DNA from: an uncultured Lachnospiraceae bacterium
Lineage (GTDB): Bacteria > Bacillota > Clostridia > Lachnospirales > Lachnospiraceae
Assembly (NCBI GenBank): GCA_947175845.1
Contig: CAMWOK010000211.1
Coordinates: forward strand, 1-5,659
Reading direction: 5' to 3'
Length of the DNA: 5,659 bases
Numbering within the stretch: the first letter of the stretch is position 1; the number at the start of each line of letters is the position of its first letter. Under the pieces are notes generated by a model, which was not told the origin of the DNA, searched no databases, and saw only the letters and a program-made list of their open reading frames with translations. Both the position numbers and the translations under genes were made by a program. Below are positions 5,620 through 5,659 of the stretch, piece by piece.

Positions 5620-5659
5620 TAAAGTAGTGGTTTAGACATAGTAAAATAAACGCCAGAAA
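5620..5659. mobile_element. Possible end of an inserted element interrupting the second MCP
   Basis: From about 5620 to the window edge the GC-rich receptor sequence changes abruptly to AT-rich DNA with stops in the receptor frame (TAA 5632-5634). HAMP homology should continue for another half domain and a second transmembrane helix, and does not. The minus strand reads TGTCTAAACCACTACTTTAA up to the junction, which has the look of an insertion-sequence terminus, but I cannot match it to a named family and the other end is outside the window. A deletion or rearrangement junction is the alternative. Confidence 0.35.

Noticed and set aside
1..5659. CRISPR arrays, tRNA or rRNA genes, riboswitches
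   Set aside because: No regularly spaced repeats, cloverleaf-like segments or conserved riboswitch cores were seen on either strand by eye; the leader before the intact MCP holds only one small hairpin.

Overview
The window looks like a piece of a motile, low-to-mid GC Gram-positive (Firmicutes) chromosome, most likely a gut Clostridia / Lachnospiraceae-type genome. This rests on strong AGGAGG-type ribosome binding sites, methyl-accepting chemotaxis proteins (MCPs) of clostridial style, and an integrase tail of the kind common on clostridial integrative elements. Genus-level assignment is inference.

The window has two compositionally different halves. Positions 1-2758 are visibly AT-rich and read as an accessory, recombination-scarred patch. 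All intact genes there lie on the minus strand: a GNAT acetyltransferase (10-510), a DUF1877/YfbM-like protein (981-1469) and an Imm1-like immunity protein (1670-2077). Between and around them are broken pieces. These are a frameshifted C-terminal tail of a tyrosine recombinase (698-921), a short open tail without a start just before the Imm1-like gene (2081-2233), a 5'-truncated unknown gene (2311-2505, minus), and a 3' transposase remnant of IS66 type (2530-2685, plus). The last two are joined exactly at a 32-bp near-perfect palindrome (2504-2535).

A strong bidirectional hairpin terminator (2759-2791) closes this patch. Beyond it the sequence becomes clearly GC-richer and holds two tandem minus-strand MCP genes. 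One is complete (2812-4521, 569 aa) with its own sigma-A-type promoter (4606-4634). The other (4675-5619) keeps its signalling domain and half a HAMP domain, but its start and membrane segments are gone. An in-frame stop and AT-rich unrelated DNA begin at about 5620, which suggests an inserted element running off the right edge.

Functionally, the right half is chemoreceptor signalling: ligand sensing at the membrane, passed to a CheA/CheW array. The left half is best read as leftover cargo of an integrated element, including two small orphan proteins of the type used as antitoxins or immunity proteins, with no intact toxin visible. I see no complete undescribed system. The most interesting points are the recombinase-associated orphan immunity genes, the palindrome sitting at a gene-fragment junction, and the disrupted second MCP.
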